Assembly: GCA_003216465.1 (NCBI GenBank)
Contig: QCIU01000004.1
Location: forward strand, 62,001-126,000
Length of the DNA: 64,000 nt
Source: Prochlorococcus sp. AG-402-N10
GTDB lineage: Bacteria > Cyanobacteriota > Cyanobacteriia > PCC-6307 > Cyanobiaceae
Direction: 5' to 3'
This document shows positions 49,467-60,326 of this stretch, one piece after another; position 1 is the first letter of the stretch, and each line of letters begins with the position of its first letter. The translations under genes and the position numbers were made by a program. The notes under the pieces were generated by a model. That model made no database searches. It saw only the letters and a list, made by a program, of their open reading frames with translations, and was not told the origin of the DNA.

Positions 49467-50354
49467 TTAAATCTTTTTTAGTATTTTACTACTAGATATT
49501 ATAATTCCAAATAAAACAAGTAACGATCCAATTATAAAATTAATAGTTATTATTTCCCTGAAGAATATAATTCCCCAAACCGAACCAAAAAATACTTGAG
49601 AATAATTTATGGTGGCTGCTTCTGAGGTAGGTAACTTTTTTAATCCTAGTGTCAGAAAAGTTTGTCCTGCTTGTGTACAGATACCTATTCCAATGATCCA
49701 AAATAAATCATTAATATTTGGGGTTACCCAATTAACAAATACAATTGGGAATAATATAATAACTGATATGAGTGGAAAATATTTAATTATTATATATATA
49801 TCTTCTGTTGATGATAGTTTTTTTACAGTTATATAAGCCAGTGAAGTTGATATGGCACCAAGAAAAGCGATTAATATTGTTGAACTTTCTAGATCAATAT
49901 TTAAATTTGATAATCGATATGGATTTAATATTATTAATATTCCTATCCAACCAGTTAAAGCTGCAATAATTATATTCTTAGTTATTTTTTCATTAATTAA
50001 AATCCCCGCAAATATAGATATAAAAATAGGATATGTATATTGGATGACAGTAGAAATATTTAGTGGCATATTTCTTATCGAATAGAATATGCATAGTAAT
50101 GCTAATGTACCCAAAAGCCCTCTAAACATTAATAATGGGATATTTCTACCCCATGGATTTAGCTTCCTCTTTTTAATTATTATCGATGTTATTGACAGGC
50201 TAAATACTGATCTAAAAAATACTAACTCATATATTGGAATACTATTATCAATTTTCTTTACACATACAGTCATAAGACTAAAGAAAATAGAGGCAAGTAT
50301 CAAATTAGATTTAACTATAGATTTATGATCTTTATTAAAAATATTGTGCAACAT
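49467..50354 (-). CDS. EamA/DMT-family transporter
   Basis: Ten-TM EamA pattern, FFRSVFSL, QYTYPIFISIFAG. Confidence 0.85.
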   Translation of the reverse strand: MLHNIFNKDHKSIVKSNLILASIFFSLMTVCVKKIDNSIPIYELVFFRSVFSLSITSIIIKKRKLNPWGRNIPLLMFRGLLGTLALLCIFYSIRNMPLNISTVIQYTYPIFISIFAGILINEKITKNIIIAALTGWIGILIILNPYRLSNLNIDLESSTILIAFLGAISTSLAYITVKKLSSTEDIYIIIKYFPLISVIILFPIVFVNWVTPNINDLFWIIGIGICTQAGQTFLTLGLKKLPTSEAATINYSQVFFGSVWGIIFFREIITINFIIGSLLVLFGIIISSSKILKKI

Positions 50355-50454
50355 TACTTAAAAATTATTTTTTTGTGAAATAAAGTAGATTCTTCTTGAA
50401 TTTTGAACTATAACAAATAAACTATAATCTCTTAATTTTTAAATAAATATATTA

Positions 50455-52488
50455 ATGGTACCTTCCATACATCCAAGAACTATTCAGGAGGTTAAAGATA
50501 AAGCAGATATTGTTGATGTTATCTCGGAACATATTGTCTTAAAGAAAAAGGGTAAAGAATTTGTTGGATTATGCCCTTTTCATGATGACTCTAAGCCATC
50601 TATGACAGTTTCTCCATCTAAACAATTCTATTATTGTTTTTCTTGCGGCGCAGGTGGTAATTCTATTAAATTTTTAATGGAGTTTACTCGTAATAACTTT
50701 TCAGATGTTGTTTTATCACTTGCAAAAAAGAATAATATTAATGTAATAAATGTTGATGAACCTCAGCAAGAAGCATACAAAAAACAATTATCTAGAAGAG
50801 AAGAATTATATAAAATTCTTAGAGTTTCAAAGAATTGGTTTAAGTCTCAATTAAATAATTCCTTGGGCCAAGATGCACTAAATTATTTAATATCAAAAAG
50901 AAATTTAAATATAAAAAATATTAATGATTTTGAATTAGGCTTTGCTCCAAATTCCTGGAATAATTTATTCAATTATCTTTCAAAAGTAGAGAAGTTTCCT
51001 TTGAAATTAATACTAAGTGCTGGCCTTGCAGTTTCCAAGGATGATTCTGATAAAGTCTACGACCGCTTTAGGAACAGATTAATTGTCCCTATTTTTGATA
51101 CACAAGGAAGAGTAGTAGCTTTTGGAGGTAGATCTCTTGATGGTCAGGAACCAAAATATTTAAATTCTCCTGAATCTGAGGTTTTTGAGAAGGGTAAAAT
51201 GTTATTTGCGTTTGATAAGGCTTCTAGTAATATTAGAAAAAGTGATAGGGCAGTTGTTGTTGAAGGTTATTTCGATGTTATTTCACTCCATTCAAAAGGC
51301 ATTACAAATTCTGTAGCTTCTCTAGGAACGGCATTAAATAAATATCAAATATCTCAACTTTGTAGATGTACAGATAATAAAAATATAATAATAAATTTTG
51401 ACTCTGATAATGCAGGTATATTAGCTACAAAAAGGGTTATAAATGAAGTTGAGAGTTTATCTCTTCACGATCAAATAAACCTAAAAATTTTACAGTTAAA
51501 ATCTTTTAAAGATCCAGATGAGTATCTTAAAAGACATTCACCTGAAGACTATTTTAATTTAGTAGACAATGCATCTTTCTGGATTGATTGGGAAGTAGAT
51601 CAGATCTTTGAAAATAAAGACATAACAAAATCTGATATTTTTCAGGGCGTTATTTCTTCATTAGTAAAGTTATTAAGTAAATTGCCGCAATCCGCAACGA
51701 GAACATATTATTTGCAAAAAGTATCAGAAAAGCTAAGTATGGGGCAAGCGAGGTTAGCTATTAAGTTTGAAGAGGATTTAAGAAAGCAAGTAAAAGGCTT
51801 TCGTTGGCATGGAAGATCAAGAAAGTTTGAACAACCTAATGAAATATCTCAACGAGAAAAAAATGAATCTGAGATTATTTTTTATTATCTTCATTACCCT
51901 GAACTTAGACTCCTCATTCGAGATGAATTACTTAATAGAGAGATTGAAAAATTTAATACTGACTATATTCAAGGTATTTGGGAGGCAATATCAACGATAG
52001 AAGTAACTAATTTAGGTAAAAATTATTTACAACTTATTAGAAATTCTAATGACGAAGATTTAAAGATTAAAATTTTTTCAATGAATCTAATTTCACTTTT
52101 GCCAGATTTTTTAGCCCTTAATAGTTCTGAATACTTAAAAAAAATTAATATTTTTGTTAATCCAAATGAATTATTTTTCACTAACTTAAAAAATCCTAAA
52201 CATAATTTACTTGGAACTTTAGCTCTTCTCGAGAGGTATAAATCATTAAAAAGATGCAGGCACCTTATTGAGTCTTGGGGGTCTCAAAGATTAAAAACTT
52301 TAGAAAATTGTATATCCATCCTACTTGATAATTCCTCATCGGAATCTGATAATGCCAATATGGAAATTGAAGAAGTCTTCAATGATTTAAACTCTGATGC
52401 TATTAAATTTCAAGAATTATATTATCAAGAAAGAAAACATATAAATTTTCTCGATAAACAACGATGTGGAAATTTTATCGCTAATTAA
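50455..52488 (+). CDS. dnaG: DNA primase
   Basis: CPFHDDSKPSMTVSPSKQFYYCFSCGAGGN zinc motif; TOPRIM VVEGYFDVISLH. Confidence 0.97.
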   Translation: MVPSIHPRTIQEVKDKADIVDVISEHIVLKKKGKEFVGLCPFHDDSKPSMTVSPSKQFYYCFSCGAGGNSIKFLMEFTRNNFSDVVLSLAKKNNINVINVDEPQQEAYKKQLSRREELYKILRVSKNWFKSQLNNSLGQDALNYLISKRNLNIKNINDFELGFAPNSWNNLFNYLSKVEKFPLKLILSAGLAVSKDDSDKVYDRFRNRLIVPIFDTQGRVVAFGGRSLDGQEPKYLNSPESEVFEKGKMLFAFDKASSNIRKSDRAVVVEGYFDVISLHSKGITNSVASLGTALNKYQISQLCRCTDNKNIIINFDSDNAGILATKRVINEVESLSLHDQINLKILQLKSFKDPDEYLKRHSPEDYFNLVDNASFWIDWEVDQIFENKDITKSDIFQGVISSLVKLLSKLPQSATRTYYLQKVSEKLSMGQARLAIKFEEDLRKQVKGFRWHGRSRKFEQPNEISQREKNESEIIFYYLHYPELRLLIRDELLNREIEKFNTDYIQGIWEAISTIEVTNLGKNYLQLIRNSNDEDLKIKIFSMNLISLLPDFLALNSSEYLKKINIFVNPNELFFTNLKNPKHNLLGTLALLERYKSLKRCRHLIESWGSQRLKTLENCISILLDNSSSESDNANMEIEEVFNDLNSDAIKFQELYYQERKHINFLDKQRCGNFIAN

Positions 52489-52502
52489 TTATTTTTAATT
52501 TT

Positions 52503-52958
52503 TTATAAGCAATAACTTTTAAGTATTCTTTTTAATATTCTTGGTTTATCTTCCATAACATAAGCTTCAAGTTCTTTTTCAAAAGTTCCAGATATTTTCA
52601 CTGAGGAATTTAACGCTTTTAATTTTGTAGTATGTATTTTATCTTCTATATTTTTAATTGAACCTGTTGGCTTATTGTTGTTGCATGACTGTACTAGATG
52701 AGTAGCCTCATGCCTTAAAGCTCTTCTAATATAAATTTTTGTTTTGTGATTGTCGTAAATTTTGTCTTTCTTATAACCACCTAATTTTTTAGCATTTTCA
52801 GTACAAATAATTATAGATTTTTCTTTTCTTTTATAAAAACCTACAAATTTTTTATCTAAACGGCAAAGAGACGTATTCTCCTCTATCGAATTATTTGATT
52901 TATTGATGAGCTCAATTATTTCCTTATCTATTTTACTTAAAAATAATACAAATTCCAT
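52503..52958 (-). CDS. Putative zincin-like protein with HEXXH motif (151 aa)
   Basis: RRALRHEATHLVQSCNNN; 10 bp downstream of umuC in the same orientation. Confidence 0.6.
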   Translation of the reverse strand: MEFVLFLSKIDKEIIELINKSNNSIEENTSLCRLDKKFVGFYKRKEKSIIICTENAKKLGGYKKDKIYDNHKTKIYIRRALRHEATHLVQSCNNNKPTGSIKNIEDKIHTTKLKALNSSVKISGTFEKELEAYVMEDKPRILKRILKSYCL

Positions 52959-52968
52959 TTCTTTCCTT

Positions 52969-54261
52969 TTATGTCATTATATTTGGAATTTTTTTAATAT
53001 CTGTCGTAGATGTGAAACTCAATGAATTTCTTTTCATGGCCCATTCTTGTGATCTTTTTGTGATAGCCCATGTAATCGCTTTGTTATTAAATTTTTTATT
53101 CAGCGAGTCGATTGTTGTCATAAGATTTATTGATCTCTTTAAGTTTTCCTGGGATTCGTAATTGATGATTGAGTGCTGTAAATATTGGTTATTAGTTAAA
53201 TCCTGCATCAAAACTCCAGCTTTTGATAATTTATATTCAGGATTATAAATCTCTTTAGATAATGCGATTACTATTTTTAAAATAGTATTTGTATTATCTG
53301 TTGCATTTATTAGTTTTTTATAAGCACTTTTTTGATAAGAATGAGTTGAATAATGACTAGTTCTCGCAAATACAGTAATGGCAGATGATTTCAGTTTTTG
53401 ACTTCTCATTTTCGCCGATGCTTTTATTGCATAAATTGCTAATGCCTGAGTTAAATCTTCTAATTTTGTGATTGGTTTACCAAAGCTTCTACTTATTTGA
53501 ATTTCTTTCTTTTGCTTCTTGATTTTTTCTATAGGTAGACATTTATTACCTTTTAATTCTAATTGCAATCTTTTCCCTATGATCCCTAATTTCCTAATGA
53601 TTTCATTTTCATCCATGTCTCTTAATTCTTCTGCATTTTTAATTCCTTTACTTTGCAACCAATTAGATGTTTGTTTACCAATTCCCCATACCTTGTGAAC
53701 AGGAATTCCTCTCAAGTAATTATTCTCATTTTCGATTCTAACCAAATCAAATATACCTGCTGAAGTATCAATATTTTTAGCTAGGTTATTAGCAATTTTT
53801 GCTCTTACTTTATTTTCTCCTATCCCGATTGTAAGAGTGATACCTAAATTTTGATATATTAAGGATCTTAATTTCCTTGCCCAGGGATGTAAATTTTTAT
53901 TTTCAGGTCTAGAAACCGAGACAAAGGCTTCATCAATAGAATAAATCTCTATCTCTTCAGAATAATCTTTTAATAAATTCATTAATCTCTTGCTCATATC
54001 ACCATAGAGAGAGTAATTTGAACTTAAAACAGCCACTCCTAATCTATTTAATCTTTCTTTTACTTTAAAATAAGGAATTCCCATCTTAATTTTCAAAGCA
54101 CGAGCCTCAGGACTCCTCGCAATAATACACCCGTCATTATTAGATAATATTACTACTGGTTTATTTCGTAAATGTGGATTGATACTTTGTTCGCATGATG
54201 CGTAGAAATTATTAGCATCTACAAGAGCTATTGCTTCGGTGAGTGATCTTTTTTTTCTCAT
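52969..54261 (-). CDS. umuC: DNA polymerase V subunit UmuC
   Basis: ALVDANNFYASCEQ, SIDEAF, Y-family motifs. Confidence 0.95.
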   Translation of the reverse strand: MRKKRSLTEAIALVDANNFYASCEQSINPHLRNKPVVILSNNDGCIIARSPEARALKIKMGIPYFKVKERLNRLGVAVLSSNYSLYGDMSKRLMNLLKDYSEEIEIYSIDEAFVSVSRPENKNLHPWARKLRSLIYQNLGITLTIGIGENKVRAKIANNLAKNIDTSAGIFDLVRIENENNYLRGIPVHKVWGIGKQTSNWLQSKGIKNAEELRDMDENEIIRKLGIIGKRLQLELKGNKCLPIEKIKKQKKEIQISRSFGKPITKLEDLTQALAIYAIKASAKMRSQKLKSSAITVFARTSHYSTHSYQKSAYKKLINATDNTNTILKIVIALSKEIYNPEYKLSKAGVLMQDLTNNQYLQHSIINYESQENLKRSINLMTTIDSLNKKFNNKAITWAITKRSQEWAMKRNSLSFTSTTDIKKIPNIMT

Positions 54262-54674
54262 AAGTAACTATGTATTGAATAGATTACAACTCCCCAAATC
54301 TGTATATCAATATGATTTTTAAAACTGAAGTCTGGATAATTATAATTTTCTGCTTTCAAACATAATTCATTATTCTTTATGCATAATCTTTTGATCGTAA
54401 ATTCTCCATCTATCATTGCAATGATAATATTACCTGGCTTAGCAGTTAAACTTTTATCTACTATTATTAAATCATTATCTTTAATTCCTGAATTTATCAT
54501 TGAGTCACCTTTAACTCTTAGAAAAAAAGTACTACAAGGATTAGATATTAAATACTCATTTAAATCAATATTTTCCTCCGTATGGTCATCTGCGGGAGAG
54601 GGAAAACCTGCTGATATCGAATCACTTAATAATGGAATCTTGACCTTTTTTAAACTCAAATCAGAAGAAAGCAA
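54258..54674 (-). CDS. umuD: UmuD-like autocleaving protein
   Basis: AGFPSPADD cleavage region; GDSMINSGI catalytic Ser; GEFTIKRL catalytic Lys. Confidence 0.95.
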   Translation of the reverse strand: MLSSDLSLKKVKIPLLSDSISAGFPSPADDHTEENIDLNEYLISNPCSTFFLRVKGDSMINSGIKDNDLIIVDKSLTAKPGNIIIAMIDGEFTIKRLCIKNNELCLKAENYNYPDFSFKNHIDIQIWGVVIYSIHSYL

Positions 54675-54687
54675 AACTTTGTTTTAT

Positions 54688-54701
54688 AGTACATGTATAC
54701 T
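54688..54701 (-). promoter_or_regulatory. Candidate SOS/LexA-type palindrome upstream of umuD
   Basis: AGTACATGTATACT, 14 bp upstream of the umuD start; partial match to the cyanobacterial SOS-box pattern. Confidence 0.4.
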
Positions 54702-54767
54702 ATACAGCAAAGTCTTTAAGTTGTGTATATTTTTAGGATTTTGTATATTAATATTTAATTTTCTGTT

Positions 54768-55181
54768 TTAAGCACGATGGTATGGGGAATTATTCGAAAT
54801 AGAAATTGCTCTGTAAATTTGTTCCAGTAGAATTAATCTTGCAAGTTCATGAGGAAAAGTAAGAGGAGAGAGGCTTAATAAAAGATCTGATTTTTCTTTG
54901 ATATTATTAGGAATACCATCGGTGCCACCAATAAGAAAAATAATTTTTTCATTATTAAAATTTAAAAGTAAAGAAGCTAGCTCTATAGAAGTAAATGATT
55001 TACCTTCTTCTGTGAGACAAATAGTTTTGTTATTAATTTTAAAGTTATCAATGTTAAAACTTTTAAATTCTTTAACAGTTAAATCTGGCATTCTTTTTTT
55101 ATATTGATTAATTCCTTCTCTGATCCAATTCTTTTTAATTTTACCAATAGCATTTATTGATAATCTGCTAGTCTGTAACAT
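54768..55181 (-). CDS. rlmH: 23S rRNA pseudouridine-1915 N3-methyltransferase
   Basis: [39 protein letters not shown]. Confidence 0.93.
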   Translation of the reverse strand: MLQTSRLSINAIGKIKKNWIREGINQYKKRMPDLTVKEFKSFNIDNFKINNKTICLTEEGKSFTSIELASLLLNFNNEKIIFLIGGTDGIPNNIKEKSDLLLSLSPLTFPHELARLILLEQIYRAISISNNSPYHRA

Positions 55182-55196
55182 TGAAAAAAAATATAA

Positions 55197-55508
55197 TTAT
55201 TCATCAAGAAGGTAATTAAATTCATCATATTGTTGATCTTCAAGTGAGAGATTATTTGAAGAGTTAGTTTCTCTAGACTTTATATTATGAAAAATGTCCT
55301 CATTTTTTTTAAGTAATTGATTTGGTGCTGATGTCTCATCTATGTTTTTTGAATTATCAATTATAGAATAAAATATATTTGAAGGTTCTTCAATTTCTGA
55401 CAAATTATCAGATACTTCAGGTTCCTCAAATGAATTATTATTGTTAACCAAATTGTTTTCTTTAATAAAATTATTGAGTTTACCTATATTTCTTTTTGAT
55501 AGGCCCAT
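55197..55508 (-). CDS. Hypothetical Asn/Ser/Glu-rich protein (103 aa)
   Basis: Intact ORF with disordered composition. Confidence 0.5.
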   Translation of the reverse strand: MGLSKRNIGKLNNFIKENNLVNNNNSFEEPEVSDNLSEIEEPSNIFYSIIDNSKNIDETSAPNQLLKKNEDIFHNIKSRETNSSNNLSLEDQQYDEFNYLLDE

Positions 55509-55565
55509 GATATTTAATGTAAAAATAAATATATATTTAATTAAAACATATTATTTCTTTTCTGA

Positions 55566-56396
55566 ATGAATTTTAAAAACCATAATCAAAAAAAAAGATT
55601 TGGTCAACATTGGTTGGTAAATAGTGTGATTCTAGAGAAAATTAAAGATGAAGCTGAGCTCGATGAAGAAGATTTTATTCTAGAAATTGGTCCTGGAAAA
55701 GGCGCTTTAACTTCTAAATTGCTAGATTCCAAAATCAGTAGATTACATGCTGTTGAATTGGATAAAGATTTAATTGCTCTTTTGAATAAAAAATTTAAAA
55801 ATTATAAAAAATTCTCACTTCAACAAGGTGATATTCTTTCAACAAATCTTGATTCTTTAAATAATAAAATTACAAAAGTGATCGCAAATATTCCATATAA
55901 TATTACAGGCCCAATATTGGATATTTTTATAGGAAGATTAGGAATAATTAGTAAAAATAATTACAAGAAAATAATTTTCTTAATGCAAAAGGATGTAGTA
56001 GATAGGATCTTATCTAAGGCTGGTAATACTAATGCAGGAGCTCTTAGTGTGAGAATGCAACTAATGTCAAATATAAGACGAATATGCGATGTACCTCCAT
56101 CATCTTTTAATCCACCTCCAAAAGTTTTTTCTTCTTTGGTTGTTTTTGAACCCTTAAAACCAGAGTATCGTTTAGATATTAATTTAGAGAAATATATAGA
56201 TAAACTTCTTCGTATATCATTTAACTCAAGAAGAAAAATGATAAGAAATACATTTAATTCGATACTCTCAGAAGAGGAAATAAAAAAAATATCTGAATCA
56301 TCTGAAATATGTTTTAATACAAGACCACAAGACATTTCCATTAATAAATGGATTAAGCTTGCAGAGGCTTGTATTAAAATAAAAGATAAGAATTAG
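55566..56396 (+). CDS. ksgA: 16S rRNA dimethyladenosine transferase
   Basis: [33 protein letters not shown]. Confidence 0.96.
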   Translation: MNFKNHNQKKRFGQHWLVNSVILEKIKDEAELDEEDFILEIGPGKGALTSKLLDSKISRLHAVELDKDLIALLNKKFKNYKKFSLQQGDILSTNLDSLNNKITKVIANIPYNITGPILDIFIGRLGIISKNNYKKIIFLMQKDVVDRILSKAGNTNAGALSVRMQLMSNIRRICDVPPSSFNPPPKVFSSLVVFEPLKPEYRLDINLEKYIDKLLRISFNSRRKMIRNTFNSILSEEEIKKISESSEICFNTRPQDISINKWIKLAEACIKIKDKN

Positions 56397-56400
56397 TAAA

Positions 56401-57339
56401 ATGACGAAATTATCTACAACAAAAATATGTGTAAAATCACCAGCAAAGATTAATCTTCACCTTGAAATTATAGGAAAAAGAAAGGATGGATATCATGAAT
56501 TAGCAATGATAATGCAGAATATTGACCTCTCTGACTATGTAGAATTTGAGAATAATGAAATAGGTGAGATTGAATTAAAATCTGACTGCGAAGATTTAAG
56601 TCTGAATGATGATAACTTAATAGTAAAAGCAGCAAATGCATTAAAAGAGATAACAAATAATAAGAGATTGGGAGCTGATATATTTTTAAAAAAAAATATT
56701 CCTATTGGTGCAGGATTAGCTGGAGGCTCTAGCAATGCAGCTGCAACATTAATAGGACTTAATAAATTATGGAATTTGAATCTTAATTACGACACTATTC
56801 TTTCTCTTTCTGCAAAATTAGGATCTGATGTGCCTTTTTTTGTAAATGGTGGATGTCAATTTTGTTTTGGAAGGGGAGAAATTCTTGAGAAATATAATTC
56901 ACAATTTGATTATGGTGTAATACTTTTAAAAAATCCTAAAATTTCTGTCTCAACTGCAGAAACCTATAAAAAATATAGTCAAAAATATAGTTCCAAATAT
57001 ATAATTAAATCTGAAAAAAGAAATGCTATTAGAAATAATTTAAGAATGAGCGAATTCAATGACTTTAATTTTTCAGGTCAAATGATAAAAATAAAAAATG
57101 ATTTACAATTTATTGTCGAGAATGAAAATGATTCTGTGAAGCAAGCGTTATATCTACTTTCAAATTTGCAAAATTGTTTTTCATTTTCAATGAGCGGATC
57201 TGGTCCAACATGTTTCGCACTTTTTGAGGATATAAATAAAGCTACTGAAGTTTTTGAAAAAAATCAAAAAATATTTAATAATAATGGCTTTGAGGCATGG
57301 GTCTGTAAATTTATTAATAGTGGCATTACTTTTTTATAA
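56401..57339 (+). CDS. ispE: 4-diphosphocytidyl-2-C-methyl-D-erythritol kinase
   Basis: SPAKINLHLEIIGKRKDGYHEL, IPIGAGLAGGSSNAAATL. Confidence 0.96.
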   Translation: MTKLSTTKICVKSPAKINLHLEIIGKRKDGYHELAMIMQNIDLSDYVEFENNEIGEIELKSDCEDLSLNDDNLIVKAANALKEITNNKRLGADIFLKKNIPIGAGLAGGSSNAAATLIGLNKLWNLNLNYDTILSLSAKLGSDVPFFVNGGCQFCFGRGEILEKYNSQFDYGVILLKNPKISVSTAETYKKYSQKYSSKYIIKSEKRNAIRNNLRMSEFNDFNFSGQMIKIKNDLQFIVENENDSVKQALYLLSNLQNCFSFSMSGSGPTCFALFEDINKATEVFEKNQKIFNNNGFEAWVCKFINSGITFL

Positions 57340-57355
57340 AATATTATTTTTTAAA

Positions 57356-57673
57356 ATGGATGATAAAAATACATTAATTAATAACAAAAAAAACGAATTT
57401 AAAAACACTCCTGAGAAAGGGCCTCTAAGTTTTATAACTGGATCCTTCACAAGTTTTATACTTTTTATATCTTTTTATTTTATTAGTAATAAGATTACAA
57501 TTTATTTTTCACTACATAAACCCTCAAACACATCTGAAATTGTACAAAGTATATCATCTAGTATTAATACATTAATTATTGGATTGTCTTTCTTATTAAC
57601 TTTTTCCTTTGCTTTTATAGGTTTAGGACTTTTTATTGTATTTATTCGAAGTTTTTTGGTAAAAAAAAATTGA
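57356..57673 (+). CDS. Conserved membrane protein, DUF3082-like
   Basis: MDDKNTLIN..GPLSFITGSFTSFILFISFYFI; two TM helices; start moved in from 57254. Confidence 0.65.
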   Translation: MDDKNTLINNKKNEFKNTPEKGPLSFITGSFTSFILFISFYFISNKITIYFSLHKPSNTSEIVQSISSSINTLIIGLSFLLTFSFAFIGLGLFIVFIRSFLVKKN

Positions 57674-57708
57674 TATCCTAATATTATTAATAGAAACAGT
57701 GTTTTTTA

Positions 57709-57804
57709 ATGTCTTTACATGACTTGGGTCTATTAATACTTTTACTATCTCCAGGAATGATATTGTCAATATTACTACTTATAACTTTTGCTGAAGGAGG
57801 CTAA
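57709..57804 (+). CDS. 31-aa single-TM peptide (not in supplied ORF track)
   Basis: MSLHDLGLLILLLSPGMILSILLLITFAEGG*. Confidence 0.55.
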   Translation: MSLHDLGLLILLLSPGMILSILLLITFAEGG

Positions 57805-57855
57805 ATTAACCTTGATGGTATAAATTTATATATAGGATTAATTAGGGAATTACAC

Positions 57856-58839
57856 GTGGCTGGTACTTTATTATTTAATGCTTTGAAAGAAGCAATTGAT
57901 GAAGAGATGGCAAATGATGTTAATGTTTGCGTAATGGGAGAAGATGTTGGTCAATATGGTGGTTCTTATAAGGTCACTAAAGATCTATATGAAAAATATG
58001 GAGAGTTAAGAGTCTTAGATACTCCAATTGCCGAAAATAGTTTTACTGGTATGGCTGTTGGGGCTGCTATGACAGGATTAAGACCGATAGTCGAAGGTAT
58101 GAATATGGGTTTTTTACTTCTAGCTTTTAATCAAATATCCAACAATATGGGCATGCTCAGATATACAAGCGGAGGTAACTTTAAAATTCCAGCTGTTGTA
58201 AGGGGGCCAGGTGGTGTTGGTAGACAGCTTGGTGCTGAACATAGTCAAAGATTAGAAGCTTATTTCCACGCAGTTCCTGGAATTAAAATAGTGGCTTGTA
58301 GTACTCCTATTAATGCTAAAGGATTAATGAAAGCGGCAATTAGAGATGATAATCCAGTTCTCTTCTTCGAACACGTACTTCTATATAATTTATCTGAGGA
58401 ATTACCTGATAGTGATTATATTTGTTCTTTAGACCAAGCTGACTTAGTTAGAGAGGGTAATGACATCACTATTTTAACTTATTCAAGAATGAGACATCAT
58501 TGTTTAAAGGCTATTGAAGATTTAGATAAGAAAAATATCGATGTAGAATTAATTGATTTGATAAGCTTAAAACCTTTTGATATGGAAACAATATCTAAAT
58601 CAATAAAGAAAACAAATAACGTAATTATTGTTGAGGAATGTATGAAGACTGGAGGTATTGGAGCAGAGTTGATTGCTTTGATCACCGAAGAGTGTTTTGA
58701 TGATCTTGATTCTAGACCAGTAAGGTTATCTAGTCAGGATATTCCTACTCCTTATAATGGTAATTTAGAAAATTTAACAATAATTCAACCACATCAAATA
58801 GTTAAAAAAGTAGAAGAAGTAATCAATGGGAGAATTTAA
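57856..58839 (+). CDS. pdhB: Pyruvate dehydrogenase E1 component beta subunit
   Basis: [44 protein letters not shown] start. Confidence 0.97.
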   Translation: MAGTLLFNALKEAIDEEMANDVNVCVMGEDVGQYGGSYKVTKDLYEKYGELRVLDTPIAENSFTGMAVGAAMTGLRPIVEGMNMGFLLLAFNQISNNMGMLRYTSGGNFKIPAVVRGPGGVGRQLGAEHSQRLEAYFHAVPGIKIVACSTPINAKGLMKAAIRDDNPVLFFEHVLLYNLSEELPDSDYICSLDQADLVREGNDITILTYSRMRHHCLKAIEDLDKKNIDVELIDLISLKPFDMETISKSIKKTNNVIIVEECMKTGGIGAELIALITEECFDDLDSRPVRLSSQDIPTPYNGNLENLTIIQPHQIVKKVEEVINGRI

Positions 58840-58842
58840 GCA

Positions 58843-60303
58843 ATGAAAAGAAGGCAAGGTTGGCTTTTCTTTATTATTTTCTTACTAACTTTATCTATTT
58901 ATTTATTAATTAATTTTCCACTTCAATTAGGTTTAGATTTAAAAGGAGGTTCTCAACTAACTCTTCAATTAGTAAAAGATGAAGGGAATGTTACAAAAGA
59001 AGAACTAGAAGCTGTAAATGCAGTATTAGATAAACGTGTAAATAATCTAGGTGTAGCGGAATCTAATTTACAAACTTTAGGTCGTGATCAATTAATTTTG
59101 GAGTTACCAGGAGAACAAAATCCCTTATCAGCCTCTAGGGTATTAGGTAAAACTGCATTACTAGAATTTAGAACTCAAAAAGAAAGTACAAGTTCCCAAT
59201 TAAATAATCTTCAATTACAAAGATTTAAAATAAATGATTTAATTGAACAGTTCAATATTAGTGATAAACGAAATAAAGATTCTTTATCGATTATTAAAGA
59301 TAATCTTGCTGAAATTGAAAATGATATAAATTATTCTTCTAATTATCAGAACCTTTTTGATAATTTGGTTGATACTAAAAAATATATAAGTAATGAAATT
59401 GCTAATCTGTTTAATAAGACTGACTTGTCAGGAAAGGATTTAATTAATGCTGGTAGAAGACAAGAGCAAACAAATAATAATTGGGAGGTTTTATTATCTT
59501 TTAATAATGAAGGAGGTGAAAAATTTGCCGAAATTACTAAATCCTTGGCAGGTACTGATCGACTTTTGTCAATTGTTCTTGATGGAGAATCCATAAGTGA
59601 AGCTAGTGTTGGGAGTCAATTTATTAATACAGGCATTACAGGTGGTTCGGCAGTAATAAGTGGTAATTTTTCGGCAGAGAATGCTAGAGAATTAGAAGTA
59701 CAACTTAAAGGTGGTTCTTTACCTCTTCCTATTGAAATTGTTGAAACTAATACAATTGGTCCATTACTTGGTTCCAAAAATATAATCAAGAGTCTTTACG
59801 CTGCCATTTGTGGCTTATTATTTGTTGGAATATTTATGATCTTTAACTATAGAATTTTAGGATTTGTTTCTGTAATTTCGTTAATCTTTTATGGCTTTTT
59901 TAACTTAGCTCTTTATTCTTTGATACCAGTAACTTTAACCTTACCTGGAATTGCCGGATTAATCTTAAGTATTGGTATGGCTGTTGATGCAAATGTTTTG
60001 ATATTTGAGAGAATTAGAGAAGAATTAATAAATGGCAAAACTCTTATAAGGTCAATTGATAGTGGGTTTCAAAGAGCTAATTCTTCCATAATTGATGGCC
60101 ATATTACAACTTTAGTAAGTTGTTTTGTATTGTTCATTTTAGGTACTAATTTTGTAAAGGGATTTGCGGCTACTCTAGGTATTGGTGTTTTGGTTAGTTT
60201 ATTTACTTCATTAAATTGCTCTAAAACTATTTTAAAATTTTTGACAACTTATCAATATTTAAGACAAAAAGCTCTTTATTTGAATAGGAGTTATCCCCAG
60301 TAA
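58843..60303 (+). CDS. secD: Protein translocase subunit SecD
   Basis: LGLDLKGGSQLTLQL, GMAVDANVLIFERIREE. Confidence 0.97.
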   Translation: MKRRQGWLFFIIFLLTLSIYLLINFPLQLGLDLKGGSQLTLQLVKDEGNVTKEELEAVNAVLDKRVNNLGVAESNLQTLGRDQLILELPGEQNPLSASRVLGKTALLEFRTQKESTSSQLNNLQLQRFKINDLIEQFNISDKRNKDSLSIIKDNLAEIENDINYSSNYQNLFDNLVDTKKYISNEIANLFNKTDLSGKDLINAGRRQEQTNNNWEVLLSFNNEGGEKFAEITKSLAGTDRLLSIVLDGESISEASVGSQFINTGITGGSAVISGNFSAENARELEVQLKGGSLPLPIEIVETNTIGPLLGSKNIIKSLYAAICGLLFVGIFMIFNYRILGFVSVISLIFYGFFNLALYSLIPVTLTLPGIAGLILSIGMAVDANVLIFERIREELINGKTLIRSIDSGFQRANSSIIDGHITTLVSCFVLFILGTNFVKGFAATLGIGVLVSLFTSLNCSKTILKFLTTYQYLRQKALYLNRSYPQ

Positions 60304-60326
60304 TTTAATTTATCAATTATCTTTTT

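Noticed and set aside
54379-54771. 130-aa + strand ORF opposite umuD
   Set aside because: Shadow ORF antisense to a well-supported umuD; composition mirrors the coding strand.
55961-56341. 126-aa minus-strand ORF inside ksgA
   Set aside because: Antisense shadow of ksgA.
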